The notes beneath the pieces were generated by a model. It saw only the letters and a list, made by a program, of their open reading frames with translations. It searched no databases and was not told the DNA's origin. Position numbers and translations under genes: made by a program. DNA of 64,000 nt. It comes from Fredericiella sp963839515. GTDB lineage: Bacteria > Chloroflexota > Anaerolineae > Caldilineales > Caldilineaceae. Positions 50,894 to 58,936 of this stretch are shown one piece after another; within the stretch, counting starts at the first letter, position 1; each line of letters begins with the position of its first letter. The stretch lies in the NCBI GenBank assembly GCA_963839515.1, contig CAWIVN010000012.1, positions 372,001 through 436,000 on the forward strand. Reading direction: 5' to 3'.

Positions 50894-53337
50894 CTGGCCC
50901 CGCCGCGGTACAGTTGCTGCGACAACCCGATCTGCGCTAAATGCTCGCGGATGTGTCCGTAGTTGCGCGCCAGCCAGCACAGCCATGTCTGTGCCTCGGG
51001 CTTGTTGGGCCGTGGGATGGCCGTGCATAAATCTATCTTTGCACCCAAGGGATGCTTGTAGATGAGCGCCTTGCCGGCGTCACCCAAGCCGTCGCCGTTA
51101 CTGCCGGCAATCGCACCAGCAACCACCGCAGCAGGTGGGAGCAGACCGGCGCCCCCTGCGGCACCTCCCGTCTCGACAACCAACTGTGGCGGGTTTGGCC
51201 CCTCCCGGCTGGAGAGCGAAAGTGCCGTTGCACTTGGGCCGATCACCACAAGGCTCGCAAGCCCGTTGCCCTTCACCAGTCTCGTCACATCAGTCTCAGT
51301 CCATGTCTCCGCCGCCACAGGGCCTGAACCCGCTGTCAATTCCCCAACGGGCGGCGCATTGATATAGGCGATGCGCGGCTCCCCCCAGGTGTTGTCGCTC
51401 ACGCCGTACACCTCCCAGCCTGCGCCGGCCCCGCTGTTGGCCCAAATGCGCAGTGTGGCCTTGGTCACCCGCCCCGTCAAACCTTGCACGTCAAAGCGCA
51501 GATAGCTGCGCAACTCGGGCGATCCGTCCACGCGCAGCTTGTCCATATGGCCGAAGTTGGCCGCAGGCTCCGCCGCCGAAACATAGGCGTCGGCCACCGG
51601 TGCAAAGGTTAACACCTGCCCGCCCGCCGCCGCTGCGCTGGGCAGCGTTGGTGTGTTCGCTGGAGTGTTAGCTGGCGTTGGCGTGTTGGCCGGCGCTGGC
51701 GTGTTGGCCGGCGCTGGCGTGTTGGTAGGTGTTGGCGTGCCTGTTGCCGTCGGCGCAAGTGTGTTTGTCGGTACTGCCGTTGGCGTCTCTGTCGGTGTAT
51801 GCGTTGGTGTTTCTGTCGGTGTTTCTGTCGGCGTCTCTGTTGGTGTCTGTGTCGGTGTCTGTGTCGGTGTTTCTGTAGGTGTATGTATAGGTGTATGCGT
51901 TGGTGTGTTTGTCGGTGTATGTGTCGATGTGTTCGTCGGAATACTTGTTGCTGTCTTTGTCGGTACCGCCGTCGGTGTACTCGTCAGTATTGCGGTCGAC
52001 GTGTCGGTTGCCGTGCTAGTTGGTATGCTGGTAGGCGTCGCTGGCAAAGGCAAAGTAGAGGTAGGTACTGCGGCGTTGCACGACACCGTTCCGGAGTGAA
52101 GCTCTTGGTTCGCTAGGTTGACAAAACGATACTCCAGCCGGTCGGCGTAAAGGTCGGCGAACCAGGCCCCATATGTCGTTGACGTGGCTGCCACCCGCGT
52201 GTCGCTGCGCACAAAGCCCTGTGTGCCAAAGCCGCCCGTACCGACGACAAACTCCGTGATGCCTCGCGGCGCCGGGTTGCCGCTGCCGTCGAGCGCCACC
52301 CAGCGCTGGTAGCTGTGATCATGTCCCGTCAGGACAACATCCACGCCATACTGCGCCAGCAGCGACCACACCTGGGCCAAGCGCGCCGTATCACCCTGCG
52401 GCCCGATCGAGTAGCGCGGGTGGTGGAAATAAACTAGTACACATGGCAGCGTGTTTGCCCTCAGGTCGCTTTCCAGCCACTTATACTGCACAGAGGTCGG
52501 CGCCACCTGGTTGTACGCTTCGTTTGAATCGAGCGAGACAAAGTGCCAGCCGCCCGTGTTGTAGCTGTAGTAATGGGGGATGTTGTCCCAGTAATTGAAG
52601 TAGCCCGCAGCCCCCGGCGTGAGATACTCATGGTTGCCCACCGTCGGGTTGGTGATGTCGCGCAGCCGCCCATACAAGGTATCGCGCAGCCCGTACCACC
52701 GGTTAAACTCGGTGGGCGTACCTCTCTCGTACACGTCGCCCAGGTACAGAAAGATGTCGGGCTGGCTGTCTACGATCAGGCTCGACACCAGGTAGTTGCT
52801 TAGAGTGCTGCCGGCGCCGTCACCTACTGCTGCTATAGTGAGACCCTCATCATCTGCCTCGCCCAGCCACGGCGTAAAACTCCTGGTGTTGACCGGCGGC
52901 GTGGTAACACCATTCTCCAGGGTAATGTTGGCTCCGGCACGTGCTGATACAAAGCCGTCGCGCATGCGCGCTTCCGCCTCCAGCCGATACGGCCCGTCGA
53001 CAAAGTAGTCGGAGGACAGCCCAAACCAGAACGGCCTGGTAACGTCGTTGAGAATGTACTTGCCGTCCAGGTAAAAATCAATCTCGACAAGGCCGGGGCC
53101 AGTCCCGCTGACGCTCGTCGTGGCCGCAACCGGATAGGCGCCGCGCACCACCGCGCCTTCGCTTGGCACGATCAGGCAGACGGTCACTGTGTAGGCGCCG
53201 GCTGCCGGGCCGCTGCTGGCGCAGCCAGGCGCCTGCGCCGCAGCGTTGTGGCTGGTGATTGCCAACCCCAGCACCAGGAGGCCGGCAGTCAAGCCAATGC
53301 ACCGGGCGACTCGCAGAAAAGCAGGGGTTAATAACAT
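50890..53337 (-). CDS. secreted metallophosphoesterase with TPT linker and DNRLRE-like domain
   Basis: 815 residues from the ATG at 53337, preceded by GAGAGGG; a GTG at 53355 would add six residues. After the signal peptide an Ig-like domain precedes a calcineurin-like phosphoesterase from about residue 165, with metal-site motifs YLGDVYERG (GDxxE), GNHEYLTPG (GNHE) and VLTGHDHSYQRW (GHxH). A Thr/Pro-rich linker of about 150 residues at about 450-600 (ETPTQTPTQTPTETPTE) leads to a DNRLRE/CBM96-like domain (VADAYVSAAEPAANFG, SYLRFDVQGLTG) and a short C-terminal tail (CTAIPRPNKPEAQTWLCW). A purple-acid-phosphatase-like extracellular phosphohydrolase is likely; the substrate is unknown. Confidence 0.88.
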   Translation of the reverse strand: MLLTPAFLRVARCIGLTAGLLVLGLAITSHNAAAQAPGCASSGPAAGAYTVTVCLIVPSEGAVVRGAYPVAATTSVSGTGPGLVEIDFYLDGKYILNDVTRPFWFGLSSDYFVDGPYRLEAEARMRDGFVSARAGANITLENGVTTPPVNTRSFTPWLGEADDEGLTIAAVGDGAGSTLSNYLVSSLIVDSQPDIFLYLGDVYERGTPTEFNRWYGLRDTLYGRLRDITNPTVGNHEYLTPGAAGYFNYWDNIPHYYSYNTGGWHFVSLDSNEAYNQVAPTSVQYKWLESDLRANTLPCVLVYFHHPRYSIGPQGDTARLAQVWSLLAQYGVDVVLTGHDHSYQRWVALDGSGNPAPRGITEFVVGTGGFGTQGFVRSDTRVAATSTTYGAWFADLYADRLEYRFVNLANQELHSGTVSCNAAVPTSTLPLPATPTSIPTSTATDTSTAILTSTPTAVPTKTATSIPTNTSTHTPTNTPTHTPIHTPTETPTQTPTQTPTETPTETPTETPTHTPTETPTAVPTNTLAPTATGTPTPTNTPAPANTPAPANTPTPANTPANTPTLPSAAAAGGQVLTFAPVADAYVSAAEPAANFGHMDKLRVDGSPELRSYLRFDVQGLTGRVTKATLRIWANSGAGAGWEVYGVSDNTWGEPRIAYINAPPVGELTAGSGPVAAETWTETDVTRLVKGNGLASLVVIGPSATALSLSSREGPNPPQLVVETGGAAGGAGLLPPAAVVAGAIAGSNGDGLGDAGKALIYKHPLGAKIDLCTAIPRPNKPEAQTWLCWLARNYGHIREHLAQIGLSQQLYRGGAS
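51640..52060. repeat. Thr/Pro-coding microsatellite in the phosphoesterase gene
   Basis: Degenerate 6-bp and 12-bp units (GTCGGTGTCTCT-like on the plus strand) with interruptions code for TPT and ETPTE repeats on the minus strand. It is a spacer between domains and is likely to vary in length between strains. Confidence 0.8.
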
Positions 53338-53367
53338 CGTCGGGGACCCTCTCACCTACTCACCCTC

Positions 53368-54159
53368 TCACGCCGCCTCTTCCTCCTGCCAAACCGCCTT
53401 CTCCGCCAAAAACTCTACCAGCGCCCGCTGTGTCGCGTTCGGCACCCGCGCATCCTTCACCCGCGCCCGCACGTGATCCTTTACCTGCTCCGGTCGCAGC
53501 ACCGGGATCACTGGGTCGGTCACTTCCAACTGGATCTGCGGGTGCAGAAAGAGCGCCACCCCGTCCATCGGCACGTCGGCCAACCCCTCTCCTTGCGCCA
53601 ACAGCGCCCGCAGCTTATTTTTCTGATCCTCAAGTTCCTGGTCAGGGCTGCCGAGGCCCTCACGGGCAAAAAATGTAAAGAAACGCATAATGCTAAACGG
53701 CTCACGCCACTTGTTGCCCTCCACGGTCACCTTGCCCTTGTCGCTGCGCAGCGCAAAGACGGTAATGCCGTTAGGCCCCGCCAGCAGGTAGCTCGCCGGC
53801 AGGCTCTGTGAGAAGAAGGCATACTTGTCGTCCAATCCCTTCATATTGCGCTCCAGAACCTGGTCAGGTCGCTCGACAAAACGGCTGCCGGGCCAGCGCC
53901 GCCGCGCATAGCGGTTGATATAGTAGCTGCCGATACTGGCGCACAAAAAGCCCGCAAACAGGGCGCCAAAGCTGATCCACGACCAGTACTGCTGCACGAA
54001 ACCTACGATGCCCGGCTGGAGAGGGGCATCCGGCGCATACCATGTCGGCACCAGGCTCGCCAAAAATCCAACCGCCAGTACACCCATGCCCGTCAGCGTG
54101 AACCGCCGGCCAATCGTGTCCTTGCGCCGGATTTCCTTGATATTGCGGTAAACCTTCAT
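53368..54159 (-). CDS. membrane-anchored protein with NERD-like soluble domain
   Basis: 263 residues from the ATG at 54159 with AAAGGG upstream; the frame extends to 54372 but would run into plsX. Two hydrophobic segments (GMGVLAVGFLASLV and FGALFAGFLCASIGSYYINR) are followed by a soluble alpha/beta domain (LPASYLLAGPNGITVFALRS, DKGKVTVEGNKW). Its strand pattern resembles nuclease-related (NERD) domains, but the catalytic motif is not clear. It lies 67 bp downstream of plsX. The function is unknown. Confidence 0.6.
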   Translation of the reverse strand: MKVYRNIKEIRRKDTIGRRFTLTGMGVLAVGFLASLVPTWYAPDAPLQPGIVGFVQQYWSWISFGALFAGFLCASIGSYYINRYARRRWPGSRFVERPDQVLERNMKGLDDKYAFFSQSLPASYLLAGPNGITVFALRSDKGKVTVEGNKWREPFSIMRFFTFFAREGLGSPDQELEDQKNKLRALLAQGEGLADVPMDGVALFLHPQIQLEVTDPVIPVLRPEQVKDHVRARVKDARVPNATQRALVEFLAEKAVWQEEEAA

Positions 54160-54226
54160 TGACCCTTTGCTTTCATAAATTGGATGGCGTCGAGTATATC
54201 CGACTATGTTGCGTAAACTGTACTGT

Positions 54227-55261
54227 TTATGATGCCTCTTCGACTTCGGCCAGCCCCGTAAACGAGGCGGAGTGCTCGATGCCGTTTTGAATCTTGCCGA
54301 TAATGTCCTGCTCGATCGCCTGCTTGGCCACGCGTATGGCGTGCCGGATCGCCATTGGGTTGCTGCGCCCATGCGCCACGATGACTAACCCCGACAGGCC
54401 CAGCAGCACAGCTCCGCCATAATGGCTGTCGTCCATCCGTTCGCGCACGCGCCGCAACGACCCCCGCGCCATCAACGCCCCCAATACTGCAATTGGGTTC
54501 TTCTTGATCTCCTCAGTGATCACCGCGTTCATCAAGCTGGCCGTCGTCTCGGCCGTCTTGACAAAGATGTTGCCTGTAAACCCGTCCGTCACAACTACGT
54601 CGGCCAACCCCTTGGGCACATCCTTGCTCTCAATGTTGCCCTGAAAGTTGATCCCCGGCGTTTGTTCGAGCAGCTTGGACGTGGCGATCACCAACTGGTT
54701 CCCCTTACCCGCTTCCTCGCCGTTCGACAGGATGCGCACACTCGGGTTCTGCAAGCCCATAATCGACTGCGAATAGAGCTGGCCCATGATCGCAAACTGC
54801 ACCATGTGTTCGGGCCGTACGTCGGCGTTCGCTCCCATGTCGAGGATCAGCGTAACCCCTTTGATCGTCGGGAAAGGGCCAATCAGCGCCGGTCGGGCAA
54901 TGCCGCGGATGCGCCCTACGTGCAGGATGCCCGCCGTCATGGCGCCGCCCGTGTTGCCCGCCGACACAAACGCCTGCACCTCGCCGCGCTTGACCATCTT
55001 ACAGCCCACCACCATTGAACTGTCCGGCTTGGCGCGCACCGCCTGCGCCGGCTTGTCGTCCATCTCGATCACCTGCGTCGCCGGTACGATCGGCAGGCTC
55101 AGCCCGGCAATGTTGTGCTTCTTTAACTCGGCTTCGATCACCTCCGGCTTGCCGACCAGGGAGACGGTCACGCCATATTCCTTGGCCGCCTCGACGGCCC
55201 CTGCCACGATGGCCTGCGGCGCGTGGTCGCCGCCCATTGCATCTAGGGCTATGTTCATCAT
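54227..55261 (-). CDS. plsX: phosphate acyltransferase
   Basis: 344 residues. Typical PlsX: N-terminal NIALDAMGGDHAPQAIVAGA, MVVGCKMVKRGEVQAFVSAG, NTGGAMTAGILHVGRIRG, RPALIGPFPTIKG, DMGANADVRPEHMVQFA, LSNGEEAGKGNQL and GFTGNIFVKTAE. It makes acyl-phosphate from acyl-ACP for phospholipid synthesis in the cytoplasm. It has ATGATG at the start and a tandem palindrome array 46-99 nt upstream. A degV-type gene precedes it. Confidence 0.95.
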   Translation of the reverse strand: MMNIALDAMGGDHAPQAIVAGAVEAAKEYGVTVSLVGKPEVIEAELKKHNIAGLSLPIVPATQVIEMDDKPAQAVRAKPDSSMVVGCKMVKRGEVQAFVSAGNTGGAMTAGILHVGRIRGIARPALIGPFPTIKGVTLILDMGANADVRPEHMVQFAIMGQLYSQSIMGLQNPSVRILSNGEEAGKGNQLVIATSKLLEQTPGINFQGNIESKDVPKGLADVVVTDGFTGNIFVKTAETTASLMNAVITEEIKKNPIAVLGALMARGSLRRVRERMDDSHYGGAVLLGLSGLVIVAHGRSNPMAIRHAIRVAKQAIEQDIIGKIQNGIEHSASFTGLAEVEEAS

Positions 55262-55306
55262 CCTGTGCGCACCCCTTGGCTGCGAATCATTGCGATCTTT
55301 CTGCTA

Positions 55307-55360
55307 GACATCGATGATGTCGGACATCGATGATGCCAGACATCGACGATGTCAGACATC
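55307..55360. repeat. 16-bp tandem palindrome array before plsX
   Basis: Units start at 55307 (GACATCGATGATGTCG), 55323, 55339 and 55355 (partial GACATC), period exactly 16. Units 1 and 3 have the inverted form GACATC-N3-GATGTC; unit 2 differs at one base. The last unit reaches the DegV stop codon. It lies between degV and plsX and could be a row of operator sites. Confidence 0.85.
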
Positions 55361-56230
55361 TGCCGGGCAGCCCGCCAGGCCGACCACGCCTGGGCCGGCC
55401 AGTGCGGCGATCGCCGGGCCGATGTCGCTATAATATGCTTCCTGAATGTTGAGCGCCTGCCGCGCCTCGATCAATAACTGCTCGGCGCCGGCCAGCGCAT
55501 TGGCGTGCAGCATGCCGGCATGGATTGGCCGGTCGCCGTAAAACTTCTTTAGGCGCTCGAGCACTTCCTGGAACGACTTCTTGCGTCCGCGTGCCCTGGC
55601 GCACACCTCTACGCCGCCGTCCCACAACTCCAGGATCGGCTTGACCTGGAGCAAATCGCCGATCCCTGCCTGCAAATTGCTGACTCGTCCGCTGCGTGCG
55701 ACGTATTTTAGCGTCTCCAGGGCTGCAAAGCCAATGATTTCGCTGCGCAGTTTGGTCATGCGCGCAATAAACGTCTCGTAGTCGGCGTTAGCCTCGATCA
55801 TGCGCGCCATCATGATCGCCTGCCAGCCGCTCCCCAGGCTGATGCTGTTGCCGTCCCAGAAGGTAAACCGTTCCTCCCCAAACTCATGCGCCGCCATCTG
55901 CCCCGAGCGGAACGTACCCGAAAGCTTGCTCGCCACCGTCACCAGTACAATGTGCTCGGCCCCTTCGTCAAACGCCTGGCGGTAGGCGTCGGCGAACAGC
56001 GCCGGCGGGGGCTGGCTCGTCGTCGGGATTGTCTTGGCGGCGGCAAACTTTTCGTAGAATGCCGTCTCGCTCAATTCGTACTTGTTCTGGTACGACTCCT
56101 CGCCAAAGATTACCAGCGTCGGCACCTCAAGCATGCGATAGCGCCGCAGAAATTCCTCCGGCACATTGCTCGAAGTATCGACCACAATCCGCGTATTCTC
56201 AGGTGATAAAATTGTTGGATGAGTGCTCAT
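55352..56230 (-). CDS. DegV family fatty-acid-binding protein
   Basis: 292 residues from the ATG at 56230, after a GGAGCAG site; the frame is open to 56251. RIVVDTSSNVPEEFLRRYRM, TSQPPPALFADAYRQAF, VTVASKLSGTFRSGQMAA and VARSGRVSNLQAGIGDLL match the DegV/FakB fold that cradles one fatty acid. Characterised members hand fatty acid to the kinase FakA. It lies 90 bp before plsX, which makes acyl-phosphate, so a link to phospholipid synthesis is plausible. No fakA-like kinase is seen in the window. Confidence 0.92.
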   Translation of the reverse strand: MSTHPTILSPENTRIVVDTSSNVPEEFLRRYRMLEVPTLVIFGEESYQNKYELSETAFYEKFAAAKTIPTTSQPPPALFADAYRQAFDEGAEHIVLVTVASKLSGTFRSGQMAAHEFGEERFTFWDGNSISLGSGWQAIMMARMIEANADYETFIARMTKLRSEIIGFAALETLKYVARSGRVSNLQAGIGDLLQVKPILELWDGGVEVCARARGRKKSFQEVLERLKKFYGDRPIHAGMLHANALAGAEQLLIEARQALNIQEAYYSDIGPAIAALAGPGVVGLAGCPADV

Positions 56231-56263
56231 CGTCTGCTCCAAAAGTATCAATCGCCATGTAGG

Positions 56264-58051
56264 TCACGCCGATGACGTGACATCTTTGCTCACCCCGCCT
56301 CCGTGCAGTTCACGCAACACCACGGGTAGGCGCGCCAGCAAATCTGACGCCACCACCCCTGCCGGTCCAATTTCTCGCTCGCAAGCCAGGCCCGCCGTCC
56401 CGTGCAGCCACGCTCCTACGCACGCGGCTGCCAGCGGTTCCAGCCCCTGCGCCAGCAGCCCGCCCAGTGTTCCGGCCAGGACGTCGCCGCTGCCGGCCGT
56501 GGCCAAGGCTGGGGTGGCGATCGGCAGCACGCCCAGCCAGCCGTCCGGGTGTGCCACCACCGTATACGGCCCTTTAAGTAGGATCACGCAGCGCCACTCC
56601 GCTGCTTTTTGCCGTGCCAGCTCCCAGCGCCGCGCCACTACCTCGCCGACCTCTATCTGGCACAGCCGCGCCATCTCGGCTGGGTGGGGTGTGAGCACGC
56701 ACTTCGCCGGCAGGTGCGCCGGCCAATTGTCCAACGCCGCCATGCAGTTCAACCCGTCGGCGTCGATCACTGATGGGGGCAACGGGTGCCGTAGCAGTTG
56801 ACCGACAAAACGCCGCGTCGCCTTGTTGTTACCCATTCCGCAGCCCAGCACGAACGCTGTGTAGTCCGCCACGCTGGCAACAACCAGGGATCCGGCTGAT
56901 GGCTCAAGCCACCCCACCACTTTGTCGCCTTCCTGCGTCTCGTCGTGGCTCGGCGACTGGTTGCCCGGCCGCATTAGCAACTCCGGTTGCACCGGCAGCG
57001 GCAGCCACGTTGGCTCGGCCAGCCGCCCGGCCACCAGCGGCCAAATGGGCCGTGGAACGGCCCCCGTGACCAGGCCTGCCCCAGCGCGCCCTGCCGCCGC
57101 GCAGCTCAGATACGCCGCACCAGGGAACGACTCGCTGCCCACTGCCAGCAGGACCTTACCAAAGGTCCCCTTATGGCTCAGCCGCGGTCGTTTTGGCATC
57201 CAGCTCCGCACCAGCTCCGGCGTAATCAGGAACGTGCGCAACCCTTCGGCCGCCGTATCGGCCAGGCCAATATCCGCCACCACCAACTCTCCCACAGCCT
57301 CCGCCCCCGGGAATTGGTAATGCCCGACCTTGGCAAACCCAAACGTGACCGTAATTTCCGGCCTGATCGCATGCGAACTCAGCGCTCCCGTGTCGCAGTC
57401 AAGCCCCGAGGCGCAATCGACCGCCACGACGGCCAACTCGTCCCGTTGCGCCGCGACGACGTCCAGCAGCTCGGCCAACAGCCCTTCGATCGGCCGGTTG
57501 GCTCCCGTGCCCAGCAGCGCGTCCACCACCATGCTGCTCTGCGCCAGCCATGCGCTCAACGTGGCCAGCCCACTATCTTCCTCGGCGCGCGCCGACACCA
57601 CGCCCAGGTCTACCAGTCGAGCAAAATGGCCTTCATAGTCGTTGGCAGGATCTGTGCGTCGTTTCCACAGGTAGACGAACACGGTCGCACCGGCCTCGTG
57701 CAGATAGCGGGCGCAGACCAATCCATCGCCGCCATTGTTGCCAGGCCCTGCCAGCACCAGCACCCCCTGCTTGCTGCCCGGCTGCTTGCTGCCCCCCTGC
57801 CTGCTGCCCGGCTGCTTGCTGCCCGGTTGCTTGCTGCCCGGCTGCTTGCTGCCCGGCTGCTTGCTGCCCGGTTGCTTGCTGCCCGGTTGCTTGCCAAAGC
57901 GGGCAAGGATCGTTTCGGCCACGGCGCGGCCGGCGCACTCCATCATCGCCGCATACGAATAGCCGCCGGCGTCACTGTCTTTTTCAATTGCCTGCATCTC
58001 GGCGACTGATACCAGTCGCTGGGCAGGTGGGACGGAAGGCAGCGTATCCAT
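56264..58051 (-). CDS. nnr: bifunctional NAD(P)HX epimerase/dehydratase with PGSKQ repeat insert
   Basis: 595 residues. The N-terminal YjeF_N epimerase domain (about 1-250) includes AGPGNNGGDGLVCARYL and VVDALLGTGANRPIEG. The C-terminal ribokinase-like dehydratase (about 265-595) includes HKGTFGKVLLAVGSESFPGA, VIDADGLN, LTPHPAEMARLC and GSGDVLAGTLGGLL. It repairs hydrated NADH/NADPH in two steps. Between helix 1 and the nucleotide-binding loop, eight PGSKQ-type units are inserted, encoded by a 15-bp tandem array. The insert should form an exposed loop. It lies 33 bp upstream of the degV start on the same strand. Confidence 0.93.
   Translation of the reverse strand: MDTLPSVPPAQRLVSVAEMQAIEKDSDAGGYSYAAMMECAGRAVAETILARFGKQPGSKQPGSKQPGSKQPGSKQPGSKQPGSRQGGSKQPGSKQGVLVLAGPGNNGGDGLVCARYLHEAGATVFVYLWKRRTDPANDYEGHFARLVDLGVVSARAEEDSGLATLSAWLAQSSMVVDALLGTGANRPIEGLLAELLDVVAAQRDELAVVAVDCASGLDCDTGALSSHAIRPEITVTFGFAKVGHYQFPGAEAVGELVVADIGLADTAAEGLRTFLITPELVRSWMPKRPRLSHKGTFGKVLLAVGSESFPGAAYLSCAAAGRAGAGLVTGAVPRPIWPLVAGRLAEPTWLPLPVQPELLMRPGNQSPSHDETQEGDKVVGWLEPSAGSLVVASVADYTAFVLGCGMGNNKATRRFVGQLLRHPLPPSVIDADGLNCMAALDNWPAHLPAKCVLTPHPAEMARLCQIEVGEVVARRWELARQKAAEWRCVILLKGPYTVVAHPDGWLGVLPIATPALATAGSGDVLAGTLGGLLAQGLEPLAAACVGAWLHGTAGLACEREIGPAGVVASDLLARLPVVLRELHGGGVSKDVTSSA
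57768..57887. repeat. 15-bp tandem repeat, eight units, inside nnr
   Basis: Units TGCTTGCTGCCCGGC with minor changes start at 57768 and every 15 bp to 57873, followed by a decayed ninth unit. They encode PGSKQ (one PGSRQ, one GGSKQ). The unit is a close relative of that in the SNF2 gene. Confidence 0.93.
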
Positions 58052-58113
58052 CGTCGCGATGAACCACCAGTGCGGTAAACGAGCGGGCCAGTTGGGGTTG
58101 GACCAGGTTGGTG

Positions 58114-58743
58114 TTACGTGCCGGACATCTCCGGCGGCTGCGGAGCCAGGTCCATCTCCTGCAACAGGCCAACAAGGGCAAAATTCTGGCTGAGCGCGAT
58201 CATGCCTGGCAGCAGCAGCATGACCGGCACGACCAGCGTAATGCTAAGGGCAATCAACAGCACTTGGAACAGCAGCATCAAAAGCGAATAAAGCGGGTGG
58301 CGCACCGCCAGCAGCAGCCCATTGCGGATCACAAGCTTTAACTGCGGCTCCGACTGCTGCCAGTAGAGCGGGTAGAAGTACTGGCCGCCCATGAACAATA
58401 TGAGCAGCACCCAGGCCATCAGCACGCCAAACAGCATCAGCCAACTCTGCTGGTCAAAATAGAACATGATGCTGAACCACACCAGCGGCGGCGCCAGCAG
58501 CAGGAGCAGAAACAGCAACACGCCGCGCCCGATATTGGTGCGCGCCCCACTCCAGAAAAAGTCAAAGTTGGATCGCTTGTAATTGGCGATGCGGTTGGCG
58601 ACGTTCTGCACGCCCGCCGTCGTCATGGGCGCCGTCAAGATCAGCAAGGTGCCCACCCACCAGGCCACACTCAACCCGACAACTAGAAACAATTCTTCGT
58701 AAGTAGCCTTGAACACGCGGCCCATGATGCGGAATGCTTTCAT
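58114..58743 (-). CDS. DUF624/YesL-like integral membrane protein
   Basis: 209 residues, about five hydrophobic segments. The N-terminal part ELFLVVGLSVAWWVGTLLIL then TAPMTTAGVQNVANRIANYK resembles the DUF624 pattern (a tryptophan-rich helix, then P-x-T-x-A). NIGRGVLLFLLLLLAPPLVW and a C-terminal hydrophobic pair follow. In Firmicutes YesL-like proteins sit in sugar-use operons; the function is unknown. The -10 box is only 8 bp before the ATG. The nnr gene lies about 62 bp downstream on the same strand. Confidence 0.65.
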   Translation of the reverse strand: MKAFRIMGRVFKATYEELFLVVGLSVAWWVGTLLILTAPMTTAGVQNVANRIANYKRSNFDFFWSGARTNIGRGVLLFLLLLLAPPLVWFSIMFYFDQQSWLMLFGVLMAWVLLILFMGGQYFYPLYWQQSEPQLKLVIRNGLLLAVRHPLYSLLMLLFQVLLIALSITLVVPVMLLLPGMIALSQNFALVGLLQEMDLAPQPPEMSGT

Positions 58744-58751
58744 GGACCGGT

Positions 58752-58757
58752 ATTATA
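58752..58757 (-). promoter_or_regulatory. -10 box of the DUF624-like gene, predicted near-leaderless
   Basis: TATAAT at 58757-58752 on the minus strand, 8 bp before the ATG at 58743. No convincing -35 is visible at 16-18 bp, so confidence is limited. Confidence 0.4.
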
Positions 58758-58897
58758 TCATGCCCCTGTCGTGACAGCCGCGACAAACACTACTATAGTG
58801 AATGTTCGGCCCTTAGTCAGACGAGTAAGTACACGAACCTCCGAATTCATCGTCCGCAAGGGAAGAAAGGATCTTTATGCCGCAGTTCTTGCGCGAT

Positions 58898-58930
58898 CCC
58901 TTCCGGGAAGACTCCCCCTTCCGGGAAGAC
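58898..58930. repeat. two copies of a 15-bp repeat with internal palindrome
   Basis: CCCTTCCGGGAAGAC occurs at 58898-58912 and 58916-58930; each holds CTTCC-G-GGAAG. It lies directly after the family-39 glycosyltransferase stop codon on the minus strand. Confidence 0.75.
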
Positions 58931-58936
58931 CCAAAG

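Noticed and set aside
51640..52060. Short repeats considered as CRISPR or as an origin with iterons
   Set aside because: They are degenerate Thr/Pro codon repeats forming a linker between recognised protein domains.
57630..57940. Frames on both strands through the nnr repeat that look like hydrophobic or Gly/Ser-rich peptides
   Set aside because: They are by-products of the 15-bp repeat. The nnr frame continues into conserved domains on both sides.
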